DNA from: Orobanche coerulescens
Taxonomy: Eukaryota; Streptophyta; Magnoliopsida; Lamiales; Orobanchaceae
Length of the DNA: 64,000 bases
NCBI GenBank assembly: GCA_033398695.1
Contig: CM065814.1
Coordinates: forward strand, 18,658,358-18,722,357
Reading direction: 5' to 3'
Shown: piece by piece, positions 11,671 through 23,680 of the stretch
Layout of the letters: each line of letters begins with the position of its first letter
Numbering within the stretch: position 1 is the first letter of the stretch
Notes under the pieces: model-generated
The model's database searches: none
What the model was told of the DNA's origin: nothing
What the model saw: the letters and a program-made list of their open reading frames with translations, nothing else
Position numbers and translations under genes: made by a program

Positions 11671-12014
11671 AGCTTCGACCTCTTGAAGAAGGCTCTAAGC
11701 ACCGATCCTGTCATAATCGCTCCAGACTGGAGCCTCCCATTTGAATTGATGTGCGACGCTAGCGATTTCGCCATTGGGGCTGTTTTGGGACAGCAACGGG
11801 GAAAAGTGTTTCATGTCGTGTATTATGCAAGCCGAACCCTTGACGATGCCCAAAGAAACTATGCCACGACAGAAAAATAATTATTGGCCGTGATTTTTGC
11901 TTTTGATAAATTCTATGCTTATTTGTTCGGAACAAAAGTGGTTGTGTGGACTGACCATTCGGCTATCAAATACCTTTTGGAAAAGAAATATGCTAAACCA
12001 AGGTTAATTAGGTG
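11671..12014 (+). pseudogene. Athila RNase H fragment
   Basis: Continues the RT frame after the SIRE insertion. The RNase H residues are visible: Asp in CDASDFAIGAVLGQ, Glu in ATTEK, Asp in [17 protein letters not shown] at 11878-11880 follows ATTEK, replacing the usual Glu codon. It is interrupted at 12014 by X-inner and resumes at 29810. Confidence 0.85.
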
Positions 12015-12019
12015 GGTGC

Positions 12020-12815
12020 TGTAACACCCCCAATCCGTTCAGGGATATTACACGCCGTAGAACCTTTCCTCAAGGATCTACCAGGCTGGTAACAACAAAC
12101 GAACAACTCGACAATGCCTTTAAGGCTGAAATGACTCAGTAGACCGATTTGGTCTTTCAATAAATACATACAACTCAATTACGATACATGCCAACGCAGG
12201 GGTCGAATACAATACACTCCTATACAACGGGAAAAGAATACTGCAACGGAAATAAAATACAACTAAACCGAAGACATCATACGGATCCTCGTGTGATTAG
12301 TATCGTTCATATTTCATCATCCTTCGTACCGACCCTGTGTTATGCTCCCAAACCTGAATGCAAAAACAGACATCCACCCTCCGAATACTCGGGGGTTAGC
12401 AAAACTCCACTGTTTTGCTAGTGCAAGTACAAGTGCAAAAATACGAGCCATACAATACAAGTTCCAAGAACAACAATGACCAGGGATCCCCAAAGTTCCA
12501 AACGTAACGAAAAGCACTTCCCGAGGCATGATTTTGGTAAAACATTCCAAAACCGAAAGATCACAAATAACGAGAACGATTTGCAAAATGGTTTAAAATA
12601 CCCTCGGGAGTTTTAATAGAAAACAATTTAGGATTATCAAATCCTTGTCTTTCCAAAATCAACAGGGTCACAGCCCAAAGGTTTTGTTTTCGCAAATAAA
12701 AAACCATTAACAATTCACATGGTCAGAACCCACATCACGTGTCCTCGACGGACATAAAATCAACACAACGAAATCACGCACAAGCATCGCCTTGGGAACA
12801 GGGTAATACCATTGA
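12020..12815 (-). repeat. X-inner left LTR, first part
   Basis: Matches 26945-27739 at nearly every base. Ends at the Tekay1 target site ATTGA (12811-12815). Confidence 0.92.
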
Positions 12816-13060
12816 TGTAATATCCCCATTTTTCTTCCCCTTGTATTTTTCTTTTTCGGCGTATTTCCCGATAGTAGTGACCCTCGTGTATCTTTCAGTG
12901 TATCTTTTCTTTTATCTATGGATTTTATCCCCGTTATTGTTGTGCGGAACCGCCGTTGCGGGGTTGCTGTGGATCCATTCTATGTTATGATGCTCATTGA
13001 GATGTTCCGTTGGATGTTTTGTTCACCTTCCGGTGTTTTGAACCGTTCATATTTCATACC

Positions 13061-13587
13061 TAGCGCACGCTATTTTTTTTATGCATAGCGCACGCTAGGG
13101 GTCCCTTAGTAGCGCACGCTACGTTTGTTTCGTAGCGCGCGCTAGCGAGTAGCCCTGGGAGTGGCAGTGCTGTTTTTCCAGCCTTCTGGACTAGCGTATT
13201 AGCGTACGCTACGTATACTAGCGCACGCTAATGTCGAGAGGCTAGCGCACGCTGATGTTGCCTGGTAGCATGCGCTAGCGTGGGTGTCCAGTACTGGACA
13301 GTTTATTTCTGGAATCGGTCAGGTGCCAGTTAGCGCACGCTACGCTCGTATGGTAGCGCACGCTAACAGGTCCGGTGAGTTTTGGGCAGTTAGCTTCTGG
13401 ACTCGGCTGATGTCCAGGTAGCGCACGCTATTGGTCGATAGCGCGCGCTACCGTGTGGTTATTAGCGCACGCTACGTTTCGAGTAGCGCACGCTAACGCC
13501 GTAACTGCCACCGGATCGACGCTAACTATTTTGACTTGTAATTTTATCCCGTTAGCGCACGCTAACCTTGAGGATTAGCGCGCGCTA
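13061..13587 (+). promoter_or_regulatory. Sixteen-copy palindrome array in Tekay1 U3
   Basis: TAGCGCACGCTA and variants start at 13061, 13086, 13110, 13133, 13200, 13219, 13243, 13266, 13331, 13354, 13419, 13439, 13463, 13484, 13553 and 13576. Seven steps are 23 or 24 bp; others are 19-25. The array ends three bases before the TATA inverted repeat. The other LTR carries the same array at 20147-20672. Confidence 0.75.
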
Positions 13588-13589
13588 AC

Positions 13590-13616
13590 ACTCCCTGGCT
13601 ATATAAACCAGGGAGT
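13590..13616 (+). promoter_or_regulatory. TATA box enclosed in a 9-bp inverted repeat
   Basis: ACTCCCTGG (13590-13598) and CCAGGGAGT (13608-13616) are perfect inverted arms with CTATATAAA between them. The second LTR has the same at 20675-20701. Confidence 0.75.
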
Positions 13617-14290
13617 TGACCCAGTTGAGCAGATTAGTTCCATTTCATTTCTTCTCCGCGACGCAGAGTTCTTCCGGGCGATTTCCGAGCAATTCTTCCC
13701 TTCGATTATTTCAGGCATCCTCTACCTTGAGTTTTTGAAGTAGATTAACGACACCTACTTGTGTTCTTCATCATCAATCCAAGGTAAATCTCTTAGAACC
13801 CTACTTTTCGATAAATTGGGGGTTTTGGGATTTTCTTCCGATCCGTTCCGTTTTGTTGATGGATTCATGATGAATATGATTAATCTTGTTGGTATTCTTA
13901 GTTTCCCTATGGATTCATGGTATATTTCGTGATTTTTACGGAATCGAGAGGGTTTGGTTGTGGTCCGCCCTCGTTGTTGTTTTTATACGAATATACATGA
14001 ATCGTAGGCGGGTTTTCGGGTGTATTCCAATTCCGTATTCATTTAGAAATGGTTGTGATTGTATTCTTCGAATCGTTAGGTTCGGTTTCATTGGTTCCTA
14101 GCGTTCGTCGGTGACCTTCCTTCCGTTCTTCGCGTCGTCAATAATTCAAGGCAAGTATTTTTGGAAACCTTTATGCTTAACGTGGAATGGTAATGTATTT
14201 TGTGTGTGATTTGCTCACCTCGTGTTGGTCCGACGGGATCAAGGAGGGAATCCAAAGGTTTGCGTCCCGGATTCATGAGTTTGTTTAGCT

Positions 14291-14453
14291 AGCCAGTGCG
14301 GGAGGGTCCTTAGAGGCCTTGTGCGGGAATTTATGATATGACTCTATTCCCAAGGCGATGCATGTGCGTGTTTTGATTTATAATATAGCCAGTGCGGGAG
14401 GGTCCTTAGAGGCCTCGTGCGGGAATTTATGATATGACTCTGTTCCCAAGGCA
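14291..14453 (+). repeat. Two-copy 96-bp tandem duplication in Tekay1 LTR
   Basis: The phrase AGCCAGTGCGGGAGGGTCC recurs at 14291 and 14387, each followed by the same ~60 bp ending TCCCAAGGC. The right LTR has the copies at 21375 and 21471, so the duplication predates insertion. Confidence 0.8.
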
Positions 14454-15017
14454 AATTGTTTGACTGTTTATTTCCGGAAAGGACATGTCTAGTTTTGGTT
14501 TTTGAAATGATATTGGTGCATGTACTATAAAATGTGTAAGCGATTGGTTTGCCTTGATTACTTGTACTAGCGTAATTGCTAACCCCTTTGGGGACCCGTT
14601 TTGGGGAAATTCTTGTTATGGATTTCAGGTTATGATCATCCGGACGAGCGAGCGCTGGGACAGTACGAGGATGCTGGCCAGGGTCGTTGACATGTGCACT
14701 TGGGTTTACTTATTTCTTTTGTCCACTTCGATTTGGTTGTTTTCTATATTTATAAACTGATAGACTGTACTCGCTAGTACTTAGGCTTTTCAATTCAAAC
14801 CCCGTGTTGTATTATTTTAAATTGCTACATTGTCGATGGTTGCTCATTTCGTCGGTTGCTTCGGGTGTATTTTTCACATGATGTATTATTTGATTGTGTA
14901 TCCTCGCTAACCGAGATGGTTAGTCGAGGGGTACCCGCTTGTTGTAGCCTGGTGGGTCCCATGTAGGGTTCCACGGCGCTGTAACATACTCCGAATATCT
15001 TGGGGTGTTACAGAAAA

Positions 15018-15030
15018 TGGTATCGGAGCT
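15018..15030 (+). other. Tekay1 primer-binding site
   Basis: TGGTATCGGAGCT begins 5 bases after the LTR. It differs from the tRNA-iMet complement by one base (A to G in the middle), a variant shared with X-inner. Confidence 0.8.
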
Positions 15031-15246
15031 CTAGGTTTATGGATACCTAGGCTTGTCGGTTATTTGGGTCTAGTCGTGTTTGTTTTGCACATTGTCACAC
15101 CACCGCCAAAGATCCCAAGATTTCCAAAGGCTCGTAAGTTTTCTTATTCGGCTCTTTTGTTTCTTGCATTGTATTTCCACTTTTGAACCGTAGTTGCTTT
15201 TCCTCCTTACTCATCATCGATATACTTCGTTATCTCTCAACATCGT

Positions 15247-15714
15247 ATGGATGCCGAGGAAACCGTGGTCGTGGTCGTGGTCGTGACGCCGCCGAGGACG
15301 TGGGGCCGGTGGCGGCCACATCGCATTCTTCGGGAGCCGGCGATCGGTGACCATCACATCATGCTTGCTCAGAGCGCGCCGATCTTGGTATTGCGGCCGT
15401 CATGCAAAGAAATGGTTAACCAGATGGCGGCTATAGCTCAGTGGTCCGTAACCCCGATCGTGCCCATGCTAATCGGGCGAGCGGATCGGCCGACTTCGTG
15501 ATGTCATCAAGATGCATCCTCCTCGCCGGGAGCTTCGGACCCGATCGGCTGGGAAGGGTGGATCAAGGAGATATCTAAAGTCTTCACTGCTACCAACTGC
15601 CCCGAGGACCGTAAGGTCCCTATTGCTCAATACTTTCTCACGGGAGATGCTACAGATTGGTGGGAGGCAGTTGGTCCCAAAGATCACATTGCTTCGTGGG
15701 CCGAATTCCAAGAA
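15247..15714 (+). pseudogene. gag: Tekay1 gag N-terminal part, frame broken
   Basis: The first Met in the gag-pol frame is at 15247, and this frame ends at a TGA at 15499-15501. The expected Tekay Gag sequence ([12 protein letters not shown]) is in the +1 frame at about 15491-15526, after which the coding frame returns to that of the long polyprotein ([20 protein letters not shown]). Two compensating indels within ~50 bp therefore separate the start from the polyprotein. They could be real or a local assembly error. Confidence 0.7.
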
Positions 15715-18700
15715 TTGATGGAGACCGAATATTGTCCGTGGCCGGTCAGACAGGCTCGAGTGCATGCTTTCTATGATGCTCAACCACGGGATATCCCCGT
15801 ATCTCAGGCCATTGCCGACTTTAACAAGGAGTTGGGTTATGTGAAGACCCAAGTTGTCGCTGAGAGCGACAAAATTTTCCATTTTTCCAGGAGGATGAAG
15901 CTGCCCATTCGGGACTACATGTCTGGACTCGTCTGCACTACCTTGAAGGATTATCAGAGTAGGGCCCTCGCTTATGATATGTTAGTGACGGCTAGTGATT
16001 TGGCTCGTGAAAGCAAGAAACAGAAGTCGGTCGGAAATTTTTCTGGTCCCAAGAGTGGAGGCCAGCAGAAATCTCAAGCTGCAAATATTTCAACGGGCGG
16101 TTCGGCTCGTTTCTCTGGGAGCTTTCGGGGTGCCGCCGGAACCTCCGCTCGTGAACCCACATGTTTTAACTGTGGTGTGCAGGGCCATAGGATCCGGCAG
16201 TTTTCTCGTCCCAAGTTTACTTGTCACACTTGTGGACAGCTGGGCCACAAGGCCCCTTTTTGTGAGCAGGTCAAACAGCTTCGCGGCGCCCGTTCTTCTC
16301 AACCAGTACCGTTGGAGCCGAGTGTGAACCAGGGCTCATTTGCTCCGCCGCCTCCACCGAGTGCCGGCCGAGGTAGGGGTCGGGGTCAGCCCGCTAGGGG
16401 TGGAGCTTCCAGTGTCGGCTCCGCCCAGCCACGTATATACGAGATGAGGAGGGCCGATGACCCAACAGCTACTGTGGCGACAGGTACCGTTCATATCCAT
16501 TCTCATCCTGTCGGTGTGCTTTTTGATTCGGGTGCCACGCATTCATTCATTTCTCTAGAGTGTGTACGCTGTTTGAGTCTCGACTACTTGTCACCTTGCG
16601 AGCCTTTCATCGTTAAACTTCCTAACGGTGATAGAATTGTCGGTGATCGAGAAGTCCGAGACTGCTCTGTGTTTATTTGTGAGAGAGCTTGGCTCTCTAA
16701 TCTTATTGTCGTTAGTATTGTGGGTGAGGATTTGATTCTCGGGGATGATTGGCTCGAGCGGCATGGCGCAATCATGAACTACCGCACGAGAATCATCACC
16801 ATGTTAGCCGAGGATGGGACCGAGCACTCCTTCGCGGGGCGAAGGAGGGGAAATCAGAAATTTGTCATTAATGCCTTGAAGGCGATGAGTCTCCTGCGAA
16901 AGGGGTGTACTGGTTATTGGTGCTACGCCTTGAAGATGGAGAATGGTGGAGTTGAGTTTTCATCGATTCCAGTCGTTAGTGAGTTTTCGGATGTATTTCC
17001 TGACGAGTTACCGGGATTGCCACCGGATCGTGAGGTTGAGTTTGCTATAGAGTTAGAGCCGGGCGCGGCTCCGATTTCGAAGGCGCCGTATCGCATGGCA
17101 CCTTCAGAGATGGCAGAGTTGAAGAAGCAGTTGAGTGAGCTTCTTGAGTCGGGGTATGTTCGACCGAGTGCCTCGCCATGGGGCGCACCGGTCCTGTTTG
17201 TGCGGAAGAATGATGGTTCACTACGTTTGTGTATCGACTATCGTGAACTAAACAAGGTGACCATCAAGAACAAGTATCCTTTGCCGAGAATCGATGACTT
17301 GTTTGACCAGTTGCAGGGATCTGCGGTATTCTCGAAGATTGATTTGAAATCGGGGTACTATCAGCTTCGGGTGAGGGAGTCCGACGTGCCGAAAATAGCT
17401 TTTCGGACGAGGTACGGACATTACGAGTTTGTAGTTCTGCCTTTCGGGTTAACTAATGCACCGGCGGTGTTCATGCAATTGATGAACAAAGTCTTTATCG
17501 AGTATTTGGATAAGTGTGTCGTCGTCTTCATTGACGATATTCTTATCTATTCGAGGAATGAGGAAGAGCATGCCCATCATCTGCGGATAGTGTTAGACAT
17601 TTTGAGGACCGAGCAACTCTATGCGAAGTTCTCGAAATGTGAGTTCTGGCTGAAGGAAGTGATGTTTTTGGGTCACGTGATTTCAGCCGAGGGAGTCCGT
17701 GTGGATCCGCAGAAAATTGAGGCAGTGTTGGATTGGGCATCGCCCACAAATGTGAAGGAGGTCCGTAGTTTCTTGGGTTTGGCTGGCTACTACCGTAGGT
17801 TCGTCGAGGGTTTCTCAAAACTAGCTCGGCCACTTGCACAGTTGCTCCAGAAATCCGAGAAGTTCGTCTGGACCAATGAGAGACAGTCGAGTTTTGAGGA
17901 ACTGAAGAAGCGTTTGACTTCAGCTCCGGTTTTGGCGTTGTCATGTGGCAACGAGGGATTCGCCGTGTATAGCGATGCTTCGGGTCAGGGTCTTGGGTGC
18001 ATATTGATGCAGCACGGCAAGACCATTGCCTATGCGTCGAGACAGTTGAGGCCGTATGAGCTTAACTACCCTACTCACGATTTGGAGTTAGCGGCGGTTG
18101 TCTTTGCACTCAAGATTTGGCGTCACTATCTTTTCGGCTCTGCATGTCAGATTTTTACCGATCATAAAAGTCTGAAATACATATTTACTCAGCGGGAGTT
18201 GAATATGAGGCATAGGAGGTGGTTAGAGCTGATTAAGGATTACGACCTCGAAATCCTTTATCATCCGGGCAAGGCGAACGTCGTGGCCGACGCCTTGAGT
18301 CGGAAACCGATTGCGTTGCGAACGCTTGAGGTCCTTACGCCTCAGTCTGAGCTTCGGCGGGCTTTGATCGGGTTAGATGTTGAGGTTTTGTTGCCTGGAG
18401 CCGGGCAACTTTGTGCTTTAGAGATTTCGCTGCCTTTGATCGATGAAATTAAGCTGAAGCAATTAGAGGATCCGATGATTACTCAAATCCGAGAGAACGT
18501 TCTTAAGGGAAAGTCTCCTGGGTTTGTGATTCACGAGGATGGTGTTTTGAGATTCCAGAGTCGGCTTTGTGTGCCGAACGATCCAGAGTTGCGACAGAGT
18601 ATTTTGCGTGAGGCCCATTCCACACCCTATTCCGTTCATCCTGGTTCGAGTAAGATGTACAAGGACCTGAGGAGGAACTTCTGGTGGAATGATATGAAGG

Positions 18701-19866
18701 AGGAGGTCGCACAGTTTGTGGCGAGATGTTTGACTTGCCAGCAGGTCAAAATCGAGCATCAGCGACCGGCTGGGTTATTGCAGTCACTTCCCATTCCGGA
18801 ATGGAAATGGGAAGATATATCGATGGATTTTGTTACGAGTTTGCCAAGATCGAGGTCGGGCATGAATATGGTATGGGTGGTTGTTGATCGTCTGACCAAG
18901 TCGGCACATTTTCTGGGCATCAAGGACACTTGGGGCCCGGAGAAATTGGCTCGTGTGTTTATCGCGCAGATTGTGAGACTTCACGGTACTCCGAAGTCTA
19001 TTGTTTCGGATCGTGATGGCCGTTTTGTATCGCACTTTTGGCAGGCGGTGCATAAGGCGTTAGGTACCCGTTTGCATTTGAGTACCTCTTTTCATCCCCA
19101 GTCAGATGGACAGTCGGAACGCACTATCCAGACATTCGAGGACATGTTGCGTGCTTGTGCCCTCGATTGGAGTAGAGACTGGGAGGAGCATTTGCCATTG
19201 ATCGAATTCACGTACAACAATAGTTGGCACGCATCGATTCGGATGGCACCGTATGAGGCACTTTATGGGCGACGATGTCGATCGCCGATTTGTTGGAATG
19301 AGGCGTCCGATTTGGTCGGGACCGAACCGGATGTCGTTTTAGAGACGAGATGGAAGATAGAATTAATTCGAGAACGGATGTTGACTGCCCAGAGTCGACA
19401 GAAGTCATATGCCGATGTCCGTCGTCGACCTTTAGAATTCGAGGTGGGAGACCATGTTTTGCTGAAGGTGTCGCCGACGAGAGGAGTTTTCCGTTTCGGG
19501 AAGAAGGGGAAGTTGAGTCCGAGATTTATTGGACCCTTCGAGATTCTCGAGCGAGTCGGTGGGTTAGGATACCGTTTGGCGTTACCCCCGGCCCTGAGTC
19601 ATGTTCATAGCGTTTTTCATGTTTCCCAGCTGAGGAAATATGTCCCGGATCCTAGTCACATCATCGACTATGGGGAGATTGACGTTGCCGAGGATATTAC
19701 TTTTGAGGAGCGTCTTTTGAAGATTTTAGAGCATCGGGAGAAACGACTGAGGCATAAGACCGTCCCTTTGGTCAAGGTGCAGTGGTCGAGACACGGTGTC
19801 GAGGAGGCAACTTGGGAAACCGAGGAGAGCATGCGTGCTAGGTACCCTGAGTTGTTTGTTTCTTAA
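15715..19866 (+). CDS. gag-pol: Tekay-type gag-pol polyprotein
   Basis: 1383 codons open; translation probably began upstream of this Met, since homology extends in frame to about 15530. Two zinc knuckles start at residues 150 and 170. The first has lost its last Cys ([14 protein letters not shown]); the second is intact ([14 protein letters not shown]). Protease DSGATHSF at Asp271. RT catalytic box FIDD at residues 605-608. RNase H begins with [10 protein letters not shown] (Asp754). Integrase has its zinc-binding His968 and Cys1005/Cys1008, and a D,D-35-E triad at Asp1038, Asp1099 and Glu1135. The last ~50 residues ([19 protein letters not shown]) are the chromodomain-like tail that defines chromoviruses and guides insertion to heterochromatin. 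Apart from the start region it looks functional. Confidence 0.92.
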   Translation: MMETEYCPWPVRQARVHAFYDAQPRDIPVSQAIADFNKELGYVKTQVVAESDKIFHFSRRMKLPIRDYMSGLVCTTLKDYQSRALAYDMLVTASDLARESKKQKSVGNFSGPKSGGQQKSQAANISTGGSARFSGSFRGAAGTSAREPTCFNCGVQGHRIRQFSRPKFTCHTCGQLGHKAPFCEQVKQLRGARSSQPVPLEPSVNQGSFAPPPPPSAGRGRGRGQPARGGASSVGSAQPRIYEMRRADDPTATVATGTVHIHSHPVGVLFDSGATHSFISLECVRCLSLDYLSPCEPFIVKLPNGDRIVGDREVRDCSVFICERAWLSNLIVVSIVGEDLILGDDWLERHGAIMNYRTRIITMLAEDGTEHSFAGRRRGNQKFVINALKAMSLLRKGCTGYWCYALKMENGGVEFSSIPVVSEFSDVFPDELPGLPPDREVEFAIELEPGAAPISKAPYRMAPSEMAELKKQLSELLESGYVRPSASPWGAPVLFVRKNDGSLRLCIDYRELNKVTIKNKYPLPRIDDLFDQLQGSAVFSKIDLKSGYYQLRVRESDVPKIAFRTRYGHYEFVVLPFGLTNAPAVFMQLMNKVFIEYLDKCVVVFIDDILIYSRNEEEHAHHLRIVLDILRTEQLYAKFSKCEFWLKEVMFLGHVISAEGVRVDPQKIEAVLDWASPTNVKEVRSFLGLAGYYRRFVEGFSKLARPLAQLLQKSEKFVWTNERQSSFEELKKRLTSAPVLALSCGNEGFAVYSDASGQGLGCILMQHGKTIAYASRQLRPYELNYPTHDLELAAVVFALKIWRHYLFGSACQIFTDHKSLKYIFTQRELNMRHRRWLELIKDYDLEILYHPGKANVVADALSRKPIALRTLEVLTPQSELRRALIGLDVEVLLPGAGQLCALEISLPLIDEIKLKQLEDPMITQIRENVLKGKSPGFVIHEDGVLRFQSRLCVPNDPELRQSILREAHSTPYSVHPGSSKMYKDLRRNFWWNDMKEEVAQFVARCLTCQQVKIEHQRPAGLLQSLPIPEWKWEDISMDFVTSLPRSRSGMNMVWVVVDRLTKSAHFLGIKDTWGPEKLARVFIAQIVRLHGTPKSIVSDRDGRFVSHFWQAVHKALGTRLHLSTSFHPQSDGQSERTIQTFEDMLRACALDWSRDWEEHLPLIEFTYNNSWHASIRMAPYEALYGRRCRSPICWNEASDLVGTEPDVVLETRWKIELIRERMLTAQSRQKSYADVRRRPLEFEVGDHVLLKVSPTRGVFRFGKKGKLSPRFIGPFEILERVGGLGYRLALPPALSHVHSVFHVSQLRKYVPDPSHIIDYGEIDVAEDITFEERLLKILEHREKRLRHKTVPLVKVQWSRHGVEEATWETEESMRARYPELFVS

Positions 19867-19884
19867 TTTTCGGGACGAAACTTG

Positions 19885-19901
19885 TTTTTAGAGGGGTAGA
19901 A
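19885..19901 (+). other. Tekay1 polypurine tract
   Basis: TTTTTAGAGGGGTAGAA directly precedes the right LTR. The upstream phrase CGGGACGAAACTT is shared with X and Tekay2 and marks the 3' end of this group of elements. Confidence 0.8.
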
Positions 19902-22096
19902 TGTAATATCCGCAATTTTCTTCCCCTTGTATTTTTCTTTTTCGGCGTATTTCCCGATAGTAGTGACCCTCGTGTATCTTTCAGTGTATCTTTTCTTTTA
20001 TCTATGGATTTTATCCCCGTTATTGTTGTGCGGAACCGCCGTTGCGGGGTTGCCGTGGATCCATTCTATGTTATGATGCCCATTGAGATGTTCTGTTGGA
20101 TGTTTCGTTCACCTTCCGGTGTTTTGAACCGTTCATATTTCATACCTAGCGCACGCTATTTTTTTTCTGCATAGCGCACGCTAGGGGTCCCTTAGTAGCG
20201 CACGCTACGTTTGTTTCGTAGCGCGCGCTAGCGAGTAGCCCTGGGAGTGGCAAAGGCTGCTTTTCCACCTTTCTCGACTAGCGTATTAGCGCACGCTACG
20301 TATACTAGCGCACGCTAATGTCGAAAGGCTAGCGCCGCCGATGATGCCCTAGCGTGCGCTAGCGTGGGTGTCCAAGATCGATGCTTTATTTCTCGAATCG
20401 GTCAAAGGCGAAGCGCACGCTACGCTCGTATGGTAGCGCACGCTAACAGGTCAGGTGAGTTTTGGGCAGTTAGCTTCTGGACTCGGCTGATGTCCAGGTA
20501 GCGCACGCTATTGGTCGATAGCGCGCGCTACCGTGTGGTTATTAGCGCACGCTACGTTTCGAGTAGCGCACGCTAACGGCCAGAAATCTGGCTACTGGAC
20601 TGGACGCTAACTATTTTGACTTGTAATTTTATCCCGTTAGCGCACGCTAACCTTGAGGATTAGCGCACGCTAACACTCCCTGGCTATATAAACCAGGGAG
20701 TTGACCCAGTTGAGCAGATTAGTTCCATTTCATTTCTTCTCCGCGACGCAGAGCTCTTCCGGGCGATTTCCGAGCGATTCTTCCCTTCGATTATTTCAGG
20801 GATCCTCTACCTTGAGTTTTTGAAGTAGATTAACGACACCTACTTGTGTTCTTCATCATCAATCCAAGGTAAATCTCTTAGAACCCTACTTTTCGATAAA
20901 TTGGGGGTTTTGGGATTTTCTTCCGATCCATTCCGTTTTGTTGATGGATTCATGATGAATATGATTAATCTTGTTGGTATTCTTAGTTTCCCTATGGATT
21001 CATGGTATATTTCGTGATTTTTACGGAATCGAGAGGGTTTGGTTGTGGTCCGCCCTCGTTGTTGTTTTTATACGAATATACATGAATCGTAGGCGGGTTT
21101 TCGGGTGTATTCCAATTCCGTATTCATTTAGAAATGGTTGTGATTGTATTCTTCGAATCGTTAGGTTCGGTTTCATTGGTTCCTAGCGTTCGTCGGTGAC
21201 CTTCCTTCCGTTCTTCGCGTCGTCAATAATTCAAGGCAAGTATTTTTGGAAACCTTTATGATTAACATGGAATGGTAATGTATTTTGTGTGTGATTTGTT
21301 CACCTCGTGTTGGTCCGACGGGATCAAGGAGGGAATCCAAAGGTTTGCGTCCCGGATTCATGAGCTGTTTAGCTAGCCAGTGCGGGAGGGTCCTTAGAGG
21401 CCTCGTGTGGGAATTTATGATATGACTCTGTTCCCAAGGCGATGCATGTGCGTGTTTTGCTTTATAATATAGCCAGTGCGGGAGGGTCCTTAGAGGCCTC
21501 GTGCGGGAATTTATGATATGACTCTGTTCCCAAGGCAAATTGTTTGACTGTTTATTTCCGGAAAGGACATGTCTAGTTTTGGTTTTTGAAATGATATTGG
21601 TGCATGTACTATAAAATGTGTAAGCGATTGGTTTGCCTTGATTACTTGTACTAGCGTAATTGCTAACCCCTTTGGGGACCCGTTTTGGGGAAATTCTTGT
21701 TATGGATTTCAGGTTATGATCATCCGGACGAGCGAGCGCTGGGACAGTACGAGGATGCTGGCCAGGGTCGTTGACATGTGCACTTGGGTTTACTTATTTC
21801 TTTTGTCCACTTCGATTTGGTTGTTTTCTATATTTATAAACTGATAGACTCTACTCGCGAGTACATAGGCTTTTCAATTCAAACCCCGTGTTATATTATT
21901 TTAAATTGCTACATTGTCGATGGTTGCTCATTTCGTCGGTTGCTTCGGGTGTATTTTTCACATGATGTATTATTTGATTGTGTATCCTCGCTAACCGAGA
22001 TGGTTAGTCGAGGGGTACCCGCTTGTTGTAGCCTGGTGGGTCCCATGTAGGGGTCCACGGCGCTGTAACATACTCCGAATATCTTGAGGTGTTACA
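19902..22096 (+). repeat. Tekay1 right LTR
   Basis: Same contents as the left LTR: palindrome array 20147-20672, TATA inverted repeat 20675-20701, tandem duplication from 21375. Differences from the left LTR are grouped in patches near 20250-20285, 20330-20345, 20370-20412 and 20575-20605. Confidence 0.93.
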
Positions 22097-22101
22097 ATTG
22101 A

Positions 22102-22560
22102 TCCCGCCCGAGGCCTCGAAGGACCCTCCCGAGCTGGCTAGCTAAACAAATCACAACACATACATCGCCTTGGGAATAGGGTAATACCATTGATCCCGCC
22201 CGAGGCCTCGAAGGACGCTCCCGAGCTGGCTAGCTAAACAAATCACACACATGCATCGCCTTGGGAACAGGGTAATACCATTGATCCCGCCCGAGGCCTC
22301 GAAGGACTCTCCGGAGCTGGCTAGCTAAACAAATCACACACATATCACGGTTGGATCAATCGCTTGTTGCATCCTGGCCACATGATCACATGCCATGTGC
22401 CACCGTAGATTAACTTTGGCGCTCACGGTTGGATCAATCACTTGTTGCATCCTGGCCACATGATCACATGCCATGTGCCACCGTAGTTTTTATTAGGCTC
22501 TCACGGTTGGACCAATCGCTTGTTGCATCCTGGCCACATGATCGCATGCCATGTGCCACC
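22102..22560 (-). repeat. Two triplicated segments in X-inner LTR
   Basis: First, a ~91-bp unit containing GCATCGCCTTGGGAACAGGG and CCCGAGCTGGCTAGCTAAAC, three times (in the right LTR at 27708, 27800 and 27891). Second, a 78-bp unit beginning TCACGGTTGGATCAATC at 22345, 22423 and 22501 (right LTR 27983, 28061, 28139). The CCAT-GATC-like words in the second unit are partly palindromic (CACATGATCACATG). Confidence 0.85.
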
Positions 22561-23500
22561 GTAGGCCCCGCCCACATCCATACATTCACACACAGCACAA
22601 TACAACACATATATTCAAACAATTCACCCAGAGGCATCAAACACTTAGCAAAATACCACGTCAAACCACAATGCACCGAAATGAAATAATATACGTCCAC
22701 ACGCAATACCAAGTGCAACATCAACACCAAACATATCCATAGAATTCACATAGTTATTCACAAACTACACCATTCACAAAACACGCGCATTTTGAAAGCA
22801 AGCCTTTAACAAGGCTAAACCGAATCTTTTGAAAGTTTAATTCAAACGACCAAACAACCACATTTAGACGATCACTAATTATCATATCCACAAAACAAGA
22901 ATTATATGGACAAGGTACTTGCCTCAAAATCGGCACGCAAGTATCCCGACGAACACGGCTCAACCGGAAAGCTTCGAAACGCCCGATGCTTTCGAAAATG
23001 AAAACGACAACGAACGGAAGGGTTCAACTTGGTTTCTTCGCAAGAAACTCGACCCTAACAACATATAATTAATAAATCAATGATCATACGAAGAGGAATA
23101 ATCGTAGAACGTCCAAAAACCCCTCTAAGACATTCTACCGGACACCTTCAAGGCGTCGATCAAGAACTCAACCAAAACAACGAATCGATACGATCCAACC
23201 ATGGAATAACGAGGGAAATGATATAATACATCCAAATATTCATCAATTCATCATAATCCTAAGTTAAATCGGATTAATCGGACGAAAACAACCAAAATAC
23301 CCAAATTCCGCAAAACTAGATTTCTAGGAAATCTGACCTGATTCGGTAGATCGGAGGATGTTATAGGATTGATGATTGATGATATGAACTCCAAGACTTC
23401 ATGGATTTATTGTCCAACAACATCTCTCCATGATCAACACACCCCCAGCCGCGGAAGAGAAGAAAACCGAGTGAGAAATGGCTGAAGAAAGCGTCTGCTG

Positions 23501-23680
23501 GCCTTAAATAGGCTGACTGCCGGCCCCCTTACGTACGTAACCGGCCATGGCTTACGTACGTAACCGGCCATGGCCAACTCGCTGCCTAGAAATGCCGGAA
23601 ACGTTACGTACGTTACAGTCCAGGGCCTTACGTACATAACCGGCCTTACGTACGTAACTGCCGAGCACTAACGGCCGTAA
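23501..23680 (-). promoter_or_regulatory. X-inner promoter: palindromes upstream of a weak TATA
   Basis: TTACGTACGTAA-type palindromes start at 23529, 23552, 23604, 23628, 23646 and 23669 (steps 23, 24 and 23 among them). The last has a GC centre (TAACGGCCGTAA). On the minus strand they lie upstream of the TATA-like CTATTTAAGG at about 23513-23503. The right LTR has five copies: 29122, 29145, 29197, 29221 and 29244. Confidence 0.65.

Larger units (their letters stand above)
12816..15012 (+). repeat. Tekay1 left LTR
   Basis: Contains 16 palindromes (13061-13587), a TATA box in an inverted repeat (13590-13616), and a 96-bp tandem duplication from 14291. Short open stretches inside it (for example 13886-14101 and 14554-14760) recur unchanged in the other LTR and are not genes. 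Confidence 0.93.
12816..22096 (+). mobile_element. Tekay1: nearly intact Tekay/Del-type chromovirus
   Basis: LTRs 12816-15012 and 19902-22096 (2197 and 2195 bp) start TGTAATATCC and end GGTGTTACA. Direct repeat ATTGA at 12811-12815 and 22097-22101. tRNA-iMet-like PBS, gag-pol with a chromodomain-like C terminus, and a polypurine tract before the right LTR. It is the innermost insertion and its LTRs are almost identical apart from dense mismatch patches, so it is the youngest element in the nest. Confidence 0.95.

Noticed and set aside
13886..14101. 71-codon protein repeated at 20971-21186
   Set aside because: The identical copies are the two Tekay1 LTRs; it lies in the transcribed leader with no resemblance to a protein.
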